DNA of 26,957 nt from CAG-177 sp964587915 (GTDB taxonomy: Bacteria; Bacillota; Clostridia; Oscillospirales; Acutalibacteraceae): the NCBI GenBank assembly GCA_964587915.1, contig CAZPMK010000022.1:1-26957 (forward strand), read 5' to 3'. A model generated the notes under the pieces. That model had not been told where the DNA came from and searched no databases. It worked only from the letters and a program-made list of their open reading frames with translations. Shown here piece by piece: positions 24,601-26,957 of this stretch. Numbering within the stretch: position 1 is the first letter of the stretch; each line of letters begins with the position of its first letter. The position numbers and the translations under genes were made by a program.

Positions 24601-26589
24601 GAACTGCTCGAGCGAGGAGCCGATAACGGTGAACTGTTCACCCTCTTGGATATCGAAAACACCGTTGAGATAGTAAGCGCCGATTGCAGCACCTATTTCG
24701 GCTGCCGCATTGACGATTTCTATATTTATACCGTTGCTGTCTGTCTTGAGCACGGTGTAATCAAGGTCGGAATCCTTATCAATAACTTTACCCGTTGACG
24801 GAGAGATGTAGCTGTCAGCGTGTGTATTATTATAATAGTATGCATCAAGTCTGTCAAAATACTCTGCCTCAGGGACAATATTGGCAGCAATAGATGCAAG
24901 CGCATAAGCCGCAACGGAGGGAATATCCTCAGTCCACTCGGGGAAGTATGCACCGTCTATAAAGCTCGAAAGCAGGAGCTTGATAAGGTTTGCGTAAACC
25001 TTTGCATCGGAAATATAATACTCGGGTCTTACAAGCATGGGGTCTACATAAGTAGCGACATCGCTCGGGTCAATGGTATTAACACGAGTATCATCATCAA
25101 AATAAGCATACTGTGAGGGAACCATAACGCCGTAAGAATTTTCCTCATACGCTGTCGGATAAATTCTTACGCGATTGCCGTTCATATCCTCTTCATAGGT
25201 GAGGTAGAGAGGAGTTACGGCATCATCGGCACTTGAGAAAACAATCTGTCTATTCTCATTGAAAGAAAGGGTCTCGGCAAGGTCACTTGCTGAATATGCA
25301 AGAGCGGAATTGAGTTCGAGACCGAATGCGGGAAGGAGCGAAGGAAGCATTCTTGCAACGTCGTTGAGAAGTGACATAAAGTTATCGGTAAGGTTTATGC
25401 CCTTATAGCTCAGTGAGATAAAGGTTCCGATTGCGGGAGCGGTATCGCCGGTACCCGTAAGAAGCCAATCGAGAAGCTCATTGATTTTGGGAACGGGATA
25501 GGTCTGAGCATCTGCCGAATAGTAAATTGCAGGAGCACCGTTCTTGATGAAGAGCTCTTCAACCGCACCGACGATAAGATTGAAGGTCATATCCGACATA
25601 ACATCGGTATTACCCTTGCCGTCGTTGACGGTAATATCAACATCAAGCGCATCAATAAGCACATCAAAGAGCATATCCTTAACCATGCCGCTCATAAGAG
25701 CATCAATGAGGTTTGCAACAACCTGATATGTGTTCATGGTGGTTTCGACTACGCCGTTACCTCTGTCTGCTCTGACGGGAATAGCTGTAATGCTTGCGCC
25801 GCCGGCTGCCTGAATGCTTTCATTGCCGAGAGCGGGAAGAAGGGGTTCCTCGTTTGCACCGAGCAAAGAAGCCGCACCGGTTTCAACCGTATCGCCCGTA
25901 CCGGTGATAAGTGCCCAATCGACTATCTGCTGAAGTGCACTGTCAAGCGTAACGCCGGCAGGAACCGAAGTGGCGTCTTCATTGATAAGCATCTGATAGA
26001 GTGTCAACTTAAGGAAGCCTGAGGGATTCTCGATGATATCGGTGATAGAAGCATCGAGGAAGCTGCCGACAAGTCCAAGATCGGCTTCGCCATTGGCAAG
26101 CTTTTGGAAGAGCTTCTCGTTATTCGCAAGCCAGCTGACGATCATGTAAAGTACATCAAGATCATTGGCACCGTTTGCACGCTTCAATCCGGGTTGAAGA
26201 CCGTTTTTATTCAAATCGCAGCCGTCATCATCCATAATATTGCCGAGAGCAATGTTCGCAAGTGTGCCGAGTGCACCGCTATCGAAATCATCAATCGTAT
26301 CGTAGAGCGACTGGACCGCAGCGTCTATGCTTCGCAAATCAAGTTTTAACTTAGCGACATAAAGGTTTTCTTCCACCAATATATCCTCTTCTGCAAGTAT
26401 CTCGTCAAGCATATCGAGAATATAGGAACAACCCTGCTCAGCGGTGAAGTAATACTTCTGAACGCCGCTGTAACGGTTGGGCTTAGAATAGTCAGATGCG
26501 GTGTTCTTTGCGTATGTGGGCAGACAAGCAGCCGACATAATCATAACCACAGCCATGACCATTGACAAAAGCCTTAATGCTTTTTTCAT
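21652..26589 (-). CDS. Very large secreted dockerin-bearing protein, function unknown
   Basis: A 1645-residue protein with a Sec signal peptide (MKKALRLLSMVMAVVMIMSA..., likely cut after TYA at residue 27). Most of it has no domain I recognise: helical segments, many Asn/Tyr/Thr stretches, and a repeated LDWxLxTGTGDT motif near residues 223-234 and 373-383. A FIVAR-like helical module lies at about 1400-1470. A beta-rich module with the motif NGFIIGL follows (about 1495-1577). A type I dockerin closes the protein (1578-1640), with two intact calcium loops, DLNGDMRIDGTD and DVNHDGSVDATD. The dockerin should bind a cohesin on a scaffoldin or cell-surface protein. No catalytic motif and no sortase motif are seen. 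GGAGGTG precedes the ATG. Confidence 0.85.
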   Translation of the reverse strand: MKKALRLLSMVMAVVMIMSAACLPTYAKNTASDYSKPNRYSGVQKYYFTAEQGCSYILDMLDEILAEEDILVEENLYVAKLKLDLRSIDAAVQSLYDTIDDFDSGALGTLANIALGNIMDDDGCDLNKNGLQPGLKRANGANDLDVLYMIVSWLANNEKLFQKLANGEADLGLVGSFLDASITDIIENPSGFLKLTLYQMLINEDATSVPAGVTLDSALQQIVDWALITGTGDTVETGAASLLGANEEPLLPALGNESIQAAGGASITAIPVRADRGNGVVETTMNTYQVVANLIDALMSGMVKDMLFDVLIDALDVDITVNDGKGNTDVMSDMTFNLIVGAVEELFIKNGAPAIYYSADAQTYPVPKINELLDWLLTGTGDTAPAIGTFISLSYKGINLTDNFMSLLNDVARMLPSLLPAFGLELNSALAYSASDLAETLSFNENRQIVFSSADDAVTPLYLTYEEDMNGNRVRIYPTAYEENSYGVMVPSQYAYFDDDTRVNTIDPSDVATYVDPMLVRPEYYISDAKVYANLIKLLLSSFIDGAYFPEWTEDIPSVAAYALASIAANIVPEAEYFDRLDAYYYNNTHADSYISPSTGKVIDKDSDLDYTVLKTDSNGINIEIVNAAAEIGAAIGAYYLNGVFDIQEGEQFTVIGSSLEQFGFEFFIWAFKKYLPMFAGTYNTNTGKFEGSGTWITTINSCITELEQNNNYNVVYTLLDGTLFNLIPTSWFPPTYNGSFDFLNKWLLDSIQNFDLQQLFSLFSIREGGELDTAPLLTVLLRVIDRVFMIAFAGNSLLLPERTAVFNNGGFYTINTSITTLEGLIAPSSLSFLLTRLIRYLNTYKVQLFTTIFPLLLSTNFLPEFDAGDDYSGINYLGTDLTTYKISHLQNYLNKFNVGVNAKVLLDTTDLETAEATAKENAGSYIYTKTLNGVENYTVYQPIHFFTSATETSGLTDGATFTDANGVAAGDTTFSTFTNFRKATLNTRSANSPYVSYTTDDYKFFADEDFSHVYSYNNFKSVLDDASDFVNEYNSFGKGAESTAYGAWMKFYIQSNLKALNLYDANDDGVIVTDTAQATYDGDPGAPTSFYPFMTTTSQKIDIYYSKVGKNVTVDMNEFNSTLYEQISIALAYGADPENDIVLSSPEAESVVRLALKKYGNVADARALAFDITPDIDGNYHTGAYQWSGLTAAELQAITDFCASIDWTFTYDTAAGTYEIARPVFAVITPSLDFANGISTVPPVTSVDDKKDIVSRTASRMYDAYIDYITELYSNRRDLYSHINIIGKRAEMAESDRKGQRLINTTSLQWLLKHTESAYKDSETHLRNRKFAGSGYSKIYTASSYAKFKNAYDFATSLEAAVRSAASAEGLTQSMVSKAFDELMKAFMGLVDFTGAADWYKLEQNLALAEPFINNANAAQDYTSDSFNALKESYEAAKAYYDDQEAYDCEQQDIIDAAADDLYAKIFGIIYTKIADLNIKEGSSFVKVPLEDSVTGAGNVKNGFIIGLKEGYGISGDVTAVGSIVDSKDVAIEGMTVNDEKDMTFKVAQSKYGYGTGAYYTASNGVRTVFNYFAVLYGDLNGDMRIDGTDKSILQAYIMGAYTFEDAQKEAADVNHDGSVDATDVELIQNYYRFVEGVKISQTK

Positions 26590-26613
26590 GTTTTTGCACC
26601 TCCATTTTATTTA

Positions 26614-26649
26614 CGGGGATTCGCCCCGCAGTACCCGTGCAATGGGTAC
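26614..26649 (-). promoter_or_regulatory. Tandem hairpins in the dockerin gene leader
   Basis: CGGGG/CCCCG (26614-26628) and GTACCC/GGGTAC (26631-26649) are adjacent hairpins between a putative -10 box and the ribosome site. Neither is followed by a T run on the minus strand, so mRNA protection or translational control is likelier than termination. Confidence 0.5.
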
Positions 26650-26663
26650 ACCTTACAATACGC

Positions 26664-26688
26664 ATTATATAAAGGGGTTGTTGCAACA
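26664..26688 (-). promoter_or_regulatory. Putative promoter with a palindromic operator for the dockerin gene
   Basis: On the minus strand TATAAT (26664-26669) has no clear -35 box at the normal spacing. Instead a perfect 10-bp palindrome TGTTGCAACA (26679-26688) lies 9 bp upstream. A weak -35 with a dyad in the spacer suggests a promoter that depends on a regulator. Confidence 0.4.
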
Positions 26689-26814
26689 GCGGTGTAATTC
26701 AATTAACTTTTTGTAAACTAATTGTGAATATTTTGTTAACGCAACGGCTTTTTAGATATATTTCACAATTGCGCATCCTTTGACTTGTGCAGAATGACGG
26801 CGGCTGTTGGGGTT

Positions 26815-26949
26815 AGGAATTAGGAATGCAGGGTTAAATTTTCAGCTTGATTTTACAGAAAAGCTGTGATTTATCATGACCCCCTTGCCTAAAGGGGGTC
26901 GGGCGAATGTCATTTTGTCACAAGACATTCGCACGGGGGGATATTGAAT
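26815..26949. repeat. Intergenic repeat cluster: TTAGGAA direct repeats and two hairpins
   Basis: No gene is supported from 26690 to 26957. TTAGGAA occurs twice in tandem near 26814-26827. GACCCCCTT/AAGGGGGTC forms a 9-bp hairpin near 26878-26900. GCGAATGTC/GACATTCGC forms another 9-bp hairpin near 26903-26932. Such sequences resemble dispersed intergenic repeats of gut Clostridia, which is my impression and not a database result. Confidence 0.5.
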
Positions 26950-26957
26950 TTTCAACG

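Noticed and set aside
26503..26589. Lipoprotein signal (SAAC) in the dockerin protein
   Set aside because: The residue three before the cysteine is Ser and not Leu/Val/Ile, and a standard cleavage site TYA follows; a Sec type I signal fits better.

Overview
The window looks like the chromosome of an anaerobic, spore-forming, Gram-positive Clostridia member, probably an Oscillospiraceae/Ruminococcaceae-type gut bacterium. The reasons are a low-GC dcw (division and cell wall) cluster with mraZ first, the spore genes gpr and spoVAE, a T-box riboswitch, near-consensus sigma-A promoters, and a secreted dockerin protein. I do not name a species.

Region 1 (1-1109): two terminators from an upstream unit, then a decayed Xre/HTH regulator (two frameshifts and a nonsense codon) that looks like a mobile-element leftover. 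A strong promoter and a T-box leader with an apparent Trp (UGG) specifier follow. Region 2 (1110-2489, +): an orphan TrpB2-type tryptophan synthase beta chain under that T-box.

Region 3 (2577-17212, all on the minus strand): mraZ-rsmH-ftsL-PBP(ftsI-like)-murE-murF-mraY-ftsW-murG-murA-ftsQ-ftsZ. These genes build lipid II and the divisome. MurE and MurF finish the UDP-MurNAc-pentapeptide, MraY and MurG make lipid I and lipid II, FtsW and the PBP polymerise and cross-link it, FtsL and FtsQ scaffold them, and FtsZ organises the ring. murD, murC, murB and ftsA are absent from the cluster. A 321-nt non-coding gap with several possible RNA stems lies between ftsL and the PBP gene. The mraZ promoter carries three 10-bp-phased repeats that look like a MraZ operator.

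Region 4 (17416-19694): gpr (spore protease), the divergent rpsT, a 54-residue Cys-tailed membrane miniprotein behind a perfect sigma-A promoter, and an orphan spoVAE with a sigma-G-like promoter and an opposing sigma-A-like promoter. Region 5 (19611-21145, +): acpP and nagA, each with its own promoter. Region 6 (21146-26957): a 500-nt non-coding stretch with a long inverted repeat, then a 1645-residue secreted protein (minus strand) with FIVAR-like and dockerin modules and a structured leader. The window ends in intergenic repeats.

Starts were moved from the longest open frame to the Shine-Dalgarno-supported codon for trpB2, mraZ, gpr, ftsW, murA, murF, rpsT and the miniprotein. No rRNA, tRNA, CRISPR array or complete insertion sequence was seen. 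All promoter, operator and RNA-structure calls were made by eye.
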